The notes below the pieces were generated by a model. The model ran no database searches. It saw nothing but the letters and a program-made list of their open reading frames with translations, and was not told the DNA's origin. A DNA stretch of 64,000 nucleotides from positions 806,001 through 870,000 of the forward strand of contig NZ_CP021248.1 of NCBI RefSeq assembly GCF_017309955.1. Reading direction: 5' to 3'. This document shows positions 17,601 through 25,176 of this stretch, one piece after another. The translations under genes and the position numbers were made by a program. The stretch's first letter is position 1. Every line of letters starts with the position of its first letter. Source of the stretch: Novosphingobium sp. KA1. Its GTDB lineage: Bacteria > Pseudomonadota > Alphaproteobacteria > Sphingomonadales > Sphingomonadaceae.

Positions 17601-18431
17601 GTAGCCGGTCTGCGCACAGACCTGTTTGCTGTAGGGCTCGAAGAGCCCCGGATCGGACAGACGGTCGGCGATATGATCCCAGGCCTCGGTGCAGCTGACC
17701 GTGCTGCCGCCCTTGTTGCCCTCGGTATAGATCGTCGAGAAGGTAGCCGGGCCGGCCATGGCCGCAAAGGAGGCGGGCAGGTCGGTGCTGGTGCGCAGCA
17801 GCTGATCATCGTCGATACCGTAGGCGGCCGACACGCGCGCTACCGGGTAGCATTGGCGCACGTAGTCCTTGATCGTCGCATCGAGGAAGGTGTCGGTCAT
17901 CGGGCCGCGCGGGCTCACGGCGTTGAGGAAGAGGTCAAAGCTGTGGCCGCCGGCCCCGAATTCCAGCTTGGCACTCGGATCAAGCGTGTTGTCGTCGATC
18001 GTTTCGACAAGTGCGCGCTCCATCATGTTGCTGGCCCCGGCGACGAGGACGAGCAGGTTGGGAACGCCGCCCACCGCCTGGTAGGCATTGCGGACACGGT
18101 CGTAGACATGGACCGTTCCGGTCGAGGCGATCAGGCCGACGAACACCCCGACCCCGAAAAGGATCTGGAATCCGAAAGCCACAAGGCCCATGCCCGAGCC
18201 GCGGATGCTGGCGATGACGGCTCCGAGTGCAATCCCGACCGTTGCAACGATGAGCACCAGCGTTTCGTAACGGGGATCGCCAAAGATCATCGAAACGAGG
18301 CGGAAAGCATCCACCGTCTCGGCAAAGCCATCGTACGTGTGGAAGCTCGCGTCGATGGCCATGGCCGGCGCAGGTGTCAGGAGGTGGGCGGCGGCAAGGA
18401 GAGGGGCGGCGCGGCGGCAATTGTGTCCCAT
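14679..18431 (-). CDS. traG: TraG, F-type mating-pair stabilisation and entry-exclusion protein
   Basis: 1250 residues, longer than the roughly 940 of F TraG. The N-terminal half has a signal/first helix and several inner-membrane helices (YETLVLIVATVGIALGAVIA, IRATVFGIMLFMIPIALLFV, LRVASFALGMFVFVALWGV). This is followed by the long Ala/Gln/Arg-rich soluble region typical of TraG. In F the membrane part helps pilus assembly, and the C-terminal part stabilises mating pairs and interacts with the exclusion protein. It is the last gene of the tra operon here, five bases after traH. Confidence 0.9.
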   Translation of the reverse strand: MGHNCRRAAPLLAAAHLLTPAPAMAIDASFHTYDGFAETVDAFRLVSMIFGDPRYETLVLIVATVGIALGAVIASIRGSGMGLVAFGFQILFGVGVFVGLIASTGTVHVYDRVRNAYQAVGGVPNLLVLVAGASNMMERALVETIDDNTLDPSAKLEFGAGGHSFDLFLNAVSPRGPMTDTFLDATIKDYVRQCYPVARVSAAYGIDDDQLLRTSTDLPASFAAMAGPATFSTIYTEGNKGGSTVSCTEAWDHIADRLSDPGLFEPYSKQVCAQTGYDTSDAQQLNRCREQIGDLGQMMLDRPLTAQALFTHTLLAQSVGDVLFEDSPAGAGRALANRAVTSNGLATMSVANEWMPTIRATVFGIMLFMIPIALLFVLTPINLRVASFALGMFVFVALWGVIDAGIYQLTLGRAIASLAELRSKNLAANAWLLAPSAAMKALAIFGTFRTAAAGLAGAFVFTVFRFSGNVFSAFTSGSLGIAGQGTAAASPMATAEGQASALEAQASALGTGSRRAASSSFGDFGERASFQTNRAFGEAGHVLGESPGARGSTAFALGGIEGAQQLGSLAPALAGKDLSDPATARAVEANAATGAIHQFAEKDTLRSIGTGYFGVGQTGEKTFAAFSQNLIQWRAFGDQRAYGMMMQTATRHFERAGYSPNDAQLKATGVIAEAQTDPTFAKLIANAYDQQQLLANDLTNAQIQVGAMQGRRDHAGKRVAQTERGNVATEQDWRTGSNHGQRQAAGQLGLGVAETARRVGFINALSGEARSTAITQLAHSTGRSEAQVLRALESYNAAVQVGTADGAGAEAAREGSSVYGRTRETAQYDFAERAGKLDAQREVGLDGTRSSARIGEQRREADNEGFAQGAYAAGASVREAARLDSFINTLSQTVGNREDMDEGGAAGIGDRARNRRLTSIVDNERLTRMQGLLAANGIRLTKRQIAMEQNGDFSMNLSPKTAAAFWKAGLINESQLGAIANGGTARLSLADNDMLVSSATGFAQSARSDTSTRFEAGKQAGPDTIEHFMGGGPEGKEMLANWLRGGFEMDRKGEWRLKPQVADTLQRDLQAVMAQTGWQRSLTRSADKRTTISNSWGVGIGGSASSHEASSGPAVREERGQKRSQSSTGRSSLQLGVDGRESNGTGIAASGTIDIVNYDVRSAIANAEQAAARRQNPEQAFSQALSDGMLGRGGLRNEYLGEAASGHSVYDPTSLFGSLEQYSVLQTGRLSTDLDHGVGDDDPKYRRRKD

Positions 18432-18436
18432 GACGG

Positions 18437-19852
18437 CTACTCGCGCCGGGCCGCGGCGCCCGCCGCGTCGCGCGCATCGCGGTCCCGCTCCCGCAGCAGG
18501 CCCGCATAGTTGGCAGAAAGGTTGGCGGCCGACAGGGCTGCCATGTAGCTCTGGCGCATCTGCGCACGCTGGCGCAGCGCCTCCTCGCGCAGGTCTCTGA
18601 GCTGCTCGATGCCTTTCGAGAGGATGCGGGTCTGACAGACATTGGCGCTCGCGCTGTCAGCCGCGCCTGCGACCGTGGCTCCCCGTTCTGCATTGCTCAC
18701 GGCAAAGTCGATCGAGCGGGTGAGATCGTTCAGCATCTGGTAGGCGAGCGAGAGGGCGACCAGTTCGTCGGTGTCGGCAATCACGGAATCGACCACGCCC
18801 TGCCTCACGCCCCATTCGAGCATGCGATAGACCGGCAGCGTGCGGACATTGGCGACGAACTGGCGCTCGTCGAATGTGAGGGCCGAGCGCGTGCGGATCT
18901 TGGTCGCGATCGAGTCCATCCGGTCCCGCGCTAGCGACAGAGCGCCGCGACCGCTGCCGTCCTGCGTGCAGTCGGCCGCAGTCGGGGGGACATTGAGCGC
19001 GCGCTTCTGGACGGTTCCGGTGAGGAAGTCCTGGGGACTGTCGGTGTCCTGTCGTGGGCACTGCGGGATCGCGGTGAAGAGCGGAACTTTGTCATTGGTG
19101 TCCCAGCGCATGTAGACGTCGCCCACCCGCGCGCGCATGACGTTTGCCCAGTCGCCGGCCCCGATACGCGATGCCGCATGGTTCAGCAGCGATCCGGTCC
19201 GGAAGATCTCCGTCACTTCGGCCGGGCAATTGGCCAGCGCGTCCTTCAGATCCTCGGTGGGATTGTTGGCATTGGCCTCGATCTTTTCCCGGCTCTGCTG
19301 GTAGCTCTTGGCAAAGCCCTGCTTGACCGAGCGATACCCGGTCATTTCCTCGATGATCCCGGACATGTTGTCGTCGCCCTTGGCGATCTGCACCATGCGG
19401 TTGGCAAGGCGGCAGTCGTTGACCTGGATCGAGTTCAGGTAGTTGGTAGCCGCCTCCATCTTGCTGATGATGTTCCCCATCTTCTCGTCGAGCGTTTCGA
19501 GAAGGTACTGGAAGGCGACAGCGGGTGCGGCCTGCAGGATGCTTTCCAGTTTCTGGACGAGGTACTCGGGATCGAGGAATGACATGCCGCCTAGAAACAT
19601 GTCGATGCCGCCGCAGCCCGCGCGTACCTTGGGCAGGCTCATGGACATGAGGTAGTCGTTGTGGACGTCAACCCGGCCCGACATGCCGCCCGCGGTGAGG
19701 TATCCGCGGGTCTGGTCCTCGAAGCTGCCGGGCGAGGAATAGGTCACATTGTCGAACCAGCTCTCGGCCCAGCTCTGTGCCTTGGCCGCCGAGGGCAGAC
19801 ACAGACACGTGAGAAGGATCATTCCAAATGCGATCAAGCACTGCCTTGGCAT
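18437..19852 (-). CDS. traH: TraH, F-type pilus assembly protein
   Basis: 471 residues from ATG 19852. The signal peptide MPRQCLIAFGMILLTCLCLPSA is followed by QSWAESWFDNVTYSSPGSFEDQTRGYLTAGG, highly typical of TraH, and by the GCGGIDMFLGGMSFLD motif. TraH is a periplasmic/outer-membrane protein needed for pilus extension. The open frame extends far upstream, but that part is antisense to the ATPase gene and was discarded. It directly precedes traG. Confidence 0.93.
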   Translation of the reverse strand: MPRQCLIAFGMILLTCLCLPSAAKAQSWAESWFDNVTYSSPGSFEDQTRGYLTAGGMSGRVDVHNDYLMSMSLPKVRAGCGGIDMFLGGMSFLDPEYLVQKLESILQAAPAVAFQYLLETLDEKMGNIISKMEAATNYLNSIQVNDCRLANRMVQIAKGDDNMSGIIEEMTGYRSVKQGFAKSYQQSREKIEANANNPTEDLKDALANCPAEVTEIFRTGSLLNHAASRIGAGDWANVMRARVGDVYMRWDTNDKVPLFTAIPQCPRQDTDSPQDFLTGTVQKRALNVPPTAADCTQDGSGRGALSLARDRMDSIATKIRTRSALTFDERQFVANVRTLPVYRMLEWGVRQGVVDSVIADTDELVALSLAYQMLNDLTRSIDFAVSNAERGATVAGAADSASANVCQTRILSKGIEQLRDLREEALRQRAQMRQSYMAALSAANLSANYAGLLRERDRDARDAAGAAARRE

Positions 19853-19951
19853 AGAGGGCCTCGTCTGAGATAGAGTGCGGTGTGCCGATCGGTTTGCGGC
19901 GTGAGGCAGTTTATCCTTGCAAATTCGGAACTGATTTCCGAAAATGCGAGG

Positions 19952-21118
19952 ATGATAGAGCGTCAGATTGCCTCCGAACTGATCGAAAGGCTCGATTTCG
20001 CGCCAGCCGTCGCGCTGCTTGGGCCCCGACAGGTCGGCAAGACGACATTGGCCCGCAGCATTGGCGATGATCGCGGCGCGCTTTATCTGGACCTCGAGTC
20101 CGAGACCGACCGGGCGAAGCTTGCTGAGCCCGAGCTCTATCTCGCCCAGCACGAGGACAAGCTCGTCATACTCGACGAGGTGCACCGGCTTCCGGAGATA
20201 TTCCAGCCACTGCGCGGCATCATCGATGAGGGACGGCGCAAGGGGCTGAGAGCCGGCCGGTTCCTCCTTCTGGGCTCGGCGTCCATCGATCTTCTCGCGC
20301 AATCGGGCGAAACCCTGGCAGGGCGCATCAGCTATCTCGAAATGGGCCCGCTCGGCATTTCCGAGGTGGCGAGGCAAGATGCAGACAAGCTCTGGCTGCG
20401 CGGGGGATTCCCGGACAGTTTTTTGAGCGCCAATGACCGCCTCAGTATGCGTTGGCGCAGAGATTTTATCCGCACCTATCTGGAGCGGGATATTCCGCTG
20501 TTTGGCCCGCGCGTTCCAGCCGAGACGCTGCGCAGATTCTGGACGATGCTCGCACACCACCAGTCGAGCCTGCTCAATGCTTCCGAATTTGCCAGAAGTC
20601 TCGGTGTCGATTCCAAAACGGTTGCCAGCTATCTCGATCTGCTCGTGGATCTGCTGCTGGTTCGGCGGCTCGAGCCCTGGCACAGCAACGCCTCGAAGCG
20701 TCTTGTGAAGTCGCCGCGCATTTACGTGCGCGACAGCGGTCTGGTGCACGCTCTTCTCGGTATCGGGACATCCGAAGAGTTGCTCGGCCATCCAGTAGCA
20801 GGTGCAAGCTGGGAAGGTTTTGCACTCGAGAGCCTGATCATGGCGGCGCCGGAAGGCACTGCTGCAAACTTCTATCGCAGCGCGGCCGGAGCGGAGATCG
20901 ACCTTCTTCTCACTCTGCCCGGCGGCGAACTCTGGGCGATCGAATTCAAGCGCAGTCTCGCTCCCAAAGTCGAGCGCGGTTTCCACCATGCCGCTGAAGA
21001 CCTCGCCCCGGCTCGCAAGATCATCGTCTATCCAGGCTCGGAGGCCTATCCCACGGCTCATGGCATCGAAGTCCTGCCATTGTGGGATGCAGCGAAGCTG
21101 CTTGCCGCGCAGGAATGA
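19952..21118 (+). CDS. AAA-type ATPase with DUF4143-like C-terminus, inserted in the tra operon
   Basis: 388 residues from ATG 19952 (MIERQIASELIERLDFAP). Walker A is GPRQVGKTTLA and Walker B is KLVILDEVHRLP. A winged-helix-like middle (SSLLNASEFARSLGVDSKTVASYLDLL) and a PD-(D/E)XK-like DUF4143 tail (AEIDLLLTLPGGELWAIEFKRS, with D, E and K in nuclease-like spacing) follow. Such ATPases are widespread in mobile DNA and have no established role. It is the only plus-strand gene inside the minus-strand tra operon, so it is probably an independent cargo insertion. Without a promoter downstream of it, traH and traG depend on read-through. Confidence 0.88.
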   Translation: MIERQIASELIERLDFAPAVALLGPRQVGKTTLARSIGDDRGALYLDLESETDRAKLAEPELYLAQHEDKLVILDEVHRLPEIFQPLRGIIDEGRRKGLRAGRFLLLGSASIDLLAQSGETLAGRISYLEMGPLGISEVARQDADKLWLRGGFPDSFLSANDRLSMRWRRDFIRTYLERDIPLFGPRVPAETLRRFWTMLAHHQSSLLNASEFARSLGVDSKTVASYLDLLVDLLLVRRLEPWHSNASKRLVKSPRIYVRDSGLVHALLGIGTSEELLGHPVAGASWEGFALESLIMAAPEGTAANFYRSAAGAEIDLLLTLPGGELWAIEFKRSLAPKVERGFHHAAEDLAPARKIIVYPGSEAYPTAHGIEVLPLWDAAKLLAAQE

Positions 21119-21144
21119 TCTTGGGACGCTTGGCTTGAGTGTCG

Positions 21145-21729
21145 TCATCGTCTTGTGCCGCTGGAGCGGGAGGGGAGGCCGACGATGCCGGTGAATTTCG
21201 CCATCGCGCGCACCGCGACGGCGGGCCTGACACCGGTCAGCATCTTGGCGGAAAGATAGAGATTGCGCGCGATGTTGACCGGGTGATCCGTGCCGACTGC
21301 GATCGGAACGATGCGGCCTGGATCGGCACGGGGTCGGACCCAAGCGACGGGATAGCCGACCCAGGGCAGCCCCATCCTGCCGGACATGACGGCGGCCTCG
21401 TCGGGCCCGATGGTCCGCACTTGCCAGCCATAGCGGCGGCCGAGCACGGTGAGTTTGGACCAGAGGTCGCCGCAGGGGATGCAGCCGGGCGCCGTGGACA
21501 TCTCGATGACGAATGCAGGCCCGTGACCGGCGAGCGTCTGGGTAAAGTCTGCGGGAAAGTCTTTCGTGAGCGGCACGCGTGCGAGCCAGGCCTGCATCGA
21601 TACCTGGTTCGCAACCGGATGAATTGCGGCGCTGCGGGCGTCGATCACGGTGGGTGCTGCGTGGGCAGGGACATGGAGAAGCAATCCCGCTGCACATGCG
21701 TTTGCTGCGAGGCCCGATTTCCGGCTCAT
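21145..21729 (-). CDS. Periplasmic thioredoxin-like protein of the conjugation operon (TrbB-like role)
   Basis: 194 residues with a signal peptide (MSRKSGLAANACAAGLLLHVPAHA) and a CIPC active-site motif at residues 83-86 in a thioredoxin-like context (FVIEMSTAPGCIPCGDLWSKL). Its start overlaps the traF stop as ATGA. In F, TrbB is a periplasmic disulfide isomerase that assists the Cys-rich Tra proteins. The same function is inferred here from motif and position rather than from close similarity. Confidence 0.7.
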   Translation of the reverse strand: MSRKSGLAANACAAGLLLHVPAHAAPTVIDARSAAIHPVANQVSMQAWLARVPLTKDFPADFTQTLAGHGPAFVIEMSTAPGCIPCGDLWSKLTVLGRRYGWQVRTIGPDEAAVMSGRMGLPWVGYPVAWVRPRADPGRIVPIAVGTDHPVNIARNLYLSAKMLTGVRPAVAVRAMAKFTGIVGLPSRSSGTRR

Positions 21730-22622
21730 GGCAAGTCCCCAGCGCCGATCGTTGTCGCAAGTGGGGCTGCACCTGGATCGGCGGCCGAGACGGGACCGTT
21801 GGCGAGAGCATCGAAGAAGCCGGCATCTTCGCCGGGCCCGGTCATGAATTGCTCGGGGCGGATATCCCCGCGCAGCAGCCGCACCGCCTGATAGGCCATC
21901 TGGGCAAGGTTCGGATAAGCCTCGACGCCGGTCGCAACGATCATGCGCTGCGCGCTGCCGCGCCGGATCAGCATCGTGGTGGGGGTGACGTCAACCCCGA
22001 ACCGCGCCCCCATTTCCGGGCGCTCATCGAGGTCGATCCGCGTCACCTGCCACCCCGTCTCGTCCTGGAAGCGCTGAACGATCGGCCACTGCACCCGGCA
22101 ATAACCGCAGGCGGCTCTTGAGAACATGACAAGCGCAAACTCATTGGCACGGGCACGCAGATAGCGGGTTCGTATGGTGTCCTTTTCCGCAGAGAGCTGG
22201 GCTCTCGCATCGCCGACCATCGGGTTGGCCGATTTCGAGTTCAGTTCCGGGTTCTGCAACATGGCGATCTGCGTGATCCCGGCAAAGGCACGCGCCTTGC
22301 GCCGGGCGAAGTCCTCAAGTCGCCAGAAATCGGTTACCGCCTCGACCGTGAGGACCGTAGCGGCATAGTCGCGTTGGTCTTCGATCAATTTGCGGATCTT
22401 TGGCGGTGTCCACCTGGCAAGCTCGGCCATTGGCGGAATGCTCGGCTTCGCCAGTTCGCTCGGCTCATCCCTGGCCTCCACTTGCGGGACCCGGTACCAC
22501 CAGTAGCCTCGGCGCAAATCGGCAGGATGCTCGGCAGTCTGCCCGCCGGTCTGGGCTGCGGACGCGCTGCCGGCGGTTGCGATCAAGCTGACGGCAGCCG
22601 CGAGAGAACGAGCCCGTGTCAC
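21726..22622 (-). CDS. traF: TraF, F-type pilus assembly protein with thioredoxin fold
   Basis: 298 residues from GTG 22622 (VTRARSLAAAVSLIATAGSASA signal peptide), overlapping the stop of the S26 peptidase. The segment RRGYWWYRVPQVEARDE and a C-terminal thioredoxin domain are typical of TraF. Unlike F TraF, the active-site pair is retained (CGYC at residues 172-175), followed by GVDVTPTTMLI with the cis-Pro. It probably assists folding or assembly of TraH and other periplasmic Tra proteins. Confidence 0.88.
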   Translation of the reverse strand: MTRARSLAAAVSLIATAGSASAAQTGGQTAEHPADLRRGYWWYRVPQVEARDEPSELAKPSIPPMAELARWTPPKIRKLIEDQRDYAATVLTVEAVTDFWRLEDFARRKARAFAGITQIAMLQNPELNSKSANPMVGDARAQLSAEKDTIRTRYLRARANEFALVMFSRAACGYCRVQWPIVQRFQDETGWQVTRIDLDERPEMGARFGVDVTPTTMLIRRGSAQRMIVATGVEAYPNLAQMAYQAVRLLRGDIRPEQFMTGPGEDAGFFDALANGPVSAADPGAAPLATTIGAGDLP

Positions 22623-23233
22623 AGCACTCGCTCCATGCGCGTGAGCTTGGTGATCGGCACGAGGCCGAAGTAGCGGCTGTCGAACCCGCGCGGATGGCGC
22701 GATCCCACATAGACCATGCCCGGCGGCACGATCCCGCTCCAATGCAAGTGATCGAGGCGCATGCCGTTATGGGCTCTCGACATGCTGACACCGAGAAGCT
22801 CGCCGTTGCAGAAATACCAGCCGTCGAGCTCGGTCCGCGAAAGCAGCGACGGGTGTTCCCGGGTCTCAAGCCGGTCGCCTGGCAGGCAAAGTGCATGCTT
22901 GGTCACTTGCACGGGCGCCGGGCCGGCGATGGGATGCCTGAGCGTGAAACGGACATAATCGCCGCGGGCAATCTTGCCGGGGCTTTCGGTAACCACCCAG
23001 GCCTCGATCGACGGCGACATGACGATCGCGAGGCGAGGCATGATTATGCCGGCGACGAGCGCGGCCGGGCAGGCGACCAGCAGCGCGAGGCACAGACGGC
23101 GGCAGGTTGCTTTGTCGTTCTCGTCGCCTGCGAGCGCGCCTGCGGCGGCGCGCGGCAGCGCGACGAGGATATTTCGCAAACGCGCTGACTGGCGCCGGAG
23201 CGCATCAGCGGACGGTGAGCAGGGACTGTGCAT
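22619..23233 (-). CDS. S26-family signal peptidase of the conjugation system
   Basis: 204 residues from ATG 23233. A basic N-terminus and one hydrophobic helix (LCLALLVACPAALVAGIIM) are followed by MSPSIEAWVV, where the Ser fits the nucleophile, and later by the box KHALCLPGDRLETRE, where the Lys fits the general base. The C-terminal box RAHNGMRLDHLHWSGIVPPGMVYVGSRHPRGFDSRYFG resembles box E. This is the TraF/TrhF type of leader peptidase found in conjugation operons; it may process the pilin. Its start overlaps trbC by 29 bp. Confidence 0.83.
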   Translation of the reverse strand: MHSPCSPSADALRRQSARLRNILVALPRAAAGALAGDENDKATCRRLCLALLVACPAALVAGIIMPRLAIVMSPSIEAWVVTESPGKIARGDYVRFTLRHPIAGPAPVQVTKHALCLPGDRLETREHPSLLSRTELDGWYFCNGELLGVSMSRAHNGMRLDHLHWSGIVPPGMVYVGSRHPRGFDSRYFGLVPITKLTRMERVL

Positions 23234-24089
23234 CGCGCACCTCCTCCTTGCCGCCGAGGCGGGCATATTCATCGAGCAGGCCTGCGAGCGCGCTGTCGCC
23301 GTAGACGACGTGAGTATTTGGACGGGCACCTTTGTTGGGAGTAGCGGCCGCCTCGTCACCGCGTTCGCAGTAGGGCTGGGTCGGATCGCCCGGCACCATG
23401 GCAAGCGCCGGCACGCGCGAGACGGCGTATTGGCGAAACACGATGGGGTCGACCACGATCTGGACATCTCGCATGGCGCAGGCCGGCCCCTCGCAGCCTG
23501 GATCGATGCGGAGCATTTCAGCGCTGAGCTTTGCGAATGGCGCGATCTTTTTCATGCCGCCGGGCAGGCCGCGGAAGGCGATCACACCGTGGACGCGCTC
23601 GAGCTGTGCGGCATAGCTGCGCAGCACCGGCATCGGCATGGAGGACGAGGCGAACAGCAGGGGCGTCCAGCTTTTCGGCGTGCTCGGTGTCGCACCGGCC
23701 TTGGCGAGGCCTTGCTCCTCGGAGGGTTCGAGCCCGAGTGTCTGGCGCAGCAGTCTTGCCTGGCGCTCGCGCTCTGCCGCAAGTCCCTTCTGTGCCAACT
23801 CATTGGCCGCGCGGGCACGCACCTCCATTGCCGGATTGGCGCTGCGGCGCTTCAATCCTTCGAAGGCACGGCGTTTCTCGGCCGGTGCTGGTGCTGGCGG
23901 CCGTATTGAAACGGGTGCACTACTCGCCTCGTTCTTGGCGTTCTGCAGAGCATTCCTGAGGCGCTCCATCGCCTCGCTGCCCTCATCGCCGATCGCCTGT
24001 CTTGCAGGCTGTGCGATCACGCTGCCCGGCACCAGGCCGAGAAGCCCTGCGATTATCGCCCTACTGGCCAACGGCCTTGAGATAGGCAT
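23205..24089 (-). CDS. trbC: TrbC, F-type pilin assembly protein
   Basis: 294 residues from ATG 24089 with a signal peptide (RAIIAGLLGLVPGSVIA). A charged helical region (MEVRARAANELAQKGLAAERERQARLLRQ) precedes the conserved TrbC domain (LLFASSSMPMPVLRSYAAQLERVHGVIAFRGLPGG and VDPIVFRQYAVSRVPALAMV). TrbC acts in the periplasm during pilus assembly. It overlaps the upstream traN-like gene by 29 bp. Confidence 0.9.
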   Translation of the reverse strand: MPISRPLASRAIIAGLLGLVPGSVIAQPARQAIGDEGSEAMERLRNALQNAKNEASSAPVSIRPPAPAPAEKRRAFEGLKRRSANPAMEVRARAANELAQKGLAAERERQARLLRQTLGLEPSEEQGLAKAGATPSTPKSWTPLLFASSSMPMPVLRSYAAQLERVHGVIAFRGLPGGMKKIAPFAKLSAEMLRIDPGCEGPACAMRDVQIVVDPIVFRQYAVSRVPALAMVPGDPTQPYCERGDEAAATPNKGARPNTHVVYGDSALAGLLDEYARLGGKEEVRDAQSLLTVR

Positions 24090-25176
24090 CGACGCGTTCC
24101 TCCATATCGATCTGGATCTCGGATTGGGCGCGGGCCTCGATGTCCGAATAGTATTCGGAGAGGTCCATCTTGCTGAAATCGAGCGCTTGAAACTCTTCGG
24201 GCGTGAAGCCGCGGCACATCGGGTTCTTGGCCGTGCCCCACGGATCATCGTTGAAGGCCTTGAGCTGCGGGCGGCCCTGTTCCTGGATGATGCGGCCGAG
24301 CTTGGTGTTGAAGCAGCAGCTCCCGCGCGCTTTCTGGAGGCACACGCCGAGCAGGCTCGAGGAGCAGTAGGTGCCGATCTCGTGGCACATCCCGGATGCC
24401 CGCAGCATAGCGGCCTCCATGTCCTGCTCGTCGCAGCCCGAAAGCAGGAATTCCATCATGAAATTGACGGCGAGGCTGATGGCTATCGAGGTCGGGTCGA
24501 TGCCGATGATCAGCGCGTTGGCGCCGGCACTGGCGGCCTGGCTCGCGGTCGCGCCCGCCTTGAAGGCGGTATAGGCGGCCTTCATGCCGGTGAGGACGCC
24601 TTTGGCCACGGCGATCTTGGTTCCGACCGACGCGACAGAAGAGCCCATGCCGTCCTTGACGATCTTGCCCTTGTCCTTGCAGCAATTGGCGAAGGTTGTC
24701 GAAAGCCCGGGCGGGCGGCACCGCATGCCGCGCCCCGAAAAGATCTGGACTTCGCCCATGCAGTTGCCATCGGCATCGATCCCGCCATTGGCCTCTATTC
24801 CCGGATCGTCGATCGCGGGCTCCTCGACAATCGGATTGGCGGAAAGGTCGATGCAGGCATGCGGCGAGCATGCGGGCGTGCTCCCGGCCGTTCGGGCATG
24901 ACAGGCATACTGCGGGCCGGCGGGACAGCTGTAGGCCCCGGCGCTATCTGCAATGCAATCGACCGCTTCGATGGGACAAAGCTGCTGGCCGTCGATCGTC
25001 GCGGCGCAACTTGCCTGCTCGCCTTCATCGGCGGCGTCGCCATTGCCGTCGAGGTCGGCAGCGCAGATATGCTGGGCCATCGCGGGGCTGTGCATAGCTG
25101 CAGCAGCCAGGAGAAGGATTGCCACGAGCGGGGCGCGTTTGCCTGCAAGTGATTGCGGTACGGAGGCCGCTCTCAT
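24061..25176 (-). CDS. TraN-like Cys-rich outer-membrane protein (second of two)
   Basis: 371 residues from ATG 25176, with a signal peptide (PLVAILLLAAAAMHSPAMAQ) and many Cys residues (CPIEAVDC, CPAGPQYACHA, CCKDKGK, GSCCF). The C-terminal half, with FMMEFLLSGCDEQDMEAAMLRASGMCHEIGTYCSSSLLGVCLQKARGSCCF in several pieces, is the conserved C-terminal region of F TraN. TraN is the outer-membrane adhesin that stabilises mating pairs. Its start overlaps the stop of the larger traN-like gene as ATGA, so the TraN function appears divided between two coupled genes. Confidence 0.78.
   Translation of the reverse strand: MRAASVPQSLAGKRAPLVAILLLAAAAMHSPAMAQHICAADLDGNGDAADEGEQASCAATIDGQQLCPIEAVDCIADSAGAYSCPAGPQYACHARTAGSTPACSPHACIDLSANPIVEEPAIDDPGIEANGGIDADGNCMGEVQIFSGRGMRCRPPGLSTTFANCCKDKGKIVKDGMGSSVASVGTKIAVAKGVLTGMKAAYTAFKAGATASQAASAGANALIIGIDPTSIAISLAVNFMMEFLLSGCDEQDMEAAMLRASGMCHEIGTYCSSSLLGVCLQKARGSCCFNTKLGRIIQEQGRPQLKAFNDDPWGTAKNPMCRGFTPEEFQALDFSKMDLSEYYSDIEARAQSEIQIDMEERVDAYLKAVGQ

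Noticed and set aside
19853..21826. Long upstream extension of the traH frame
   Set aside because: It is antisense to the ATPase gene, and TraH has a proper signal peptide at 19852.
23638..25152. 504-residue plus-strand frame over trbC and the smaller traN-like gene
   Set aside because: Shadow frame opposite conserved tra genes, with no recognisable domains.
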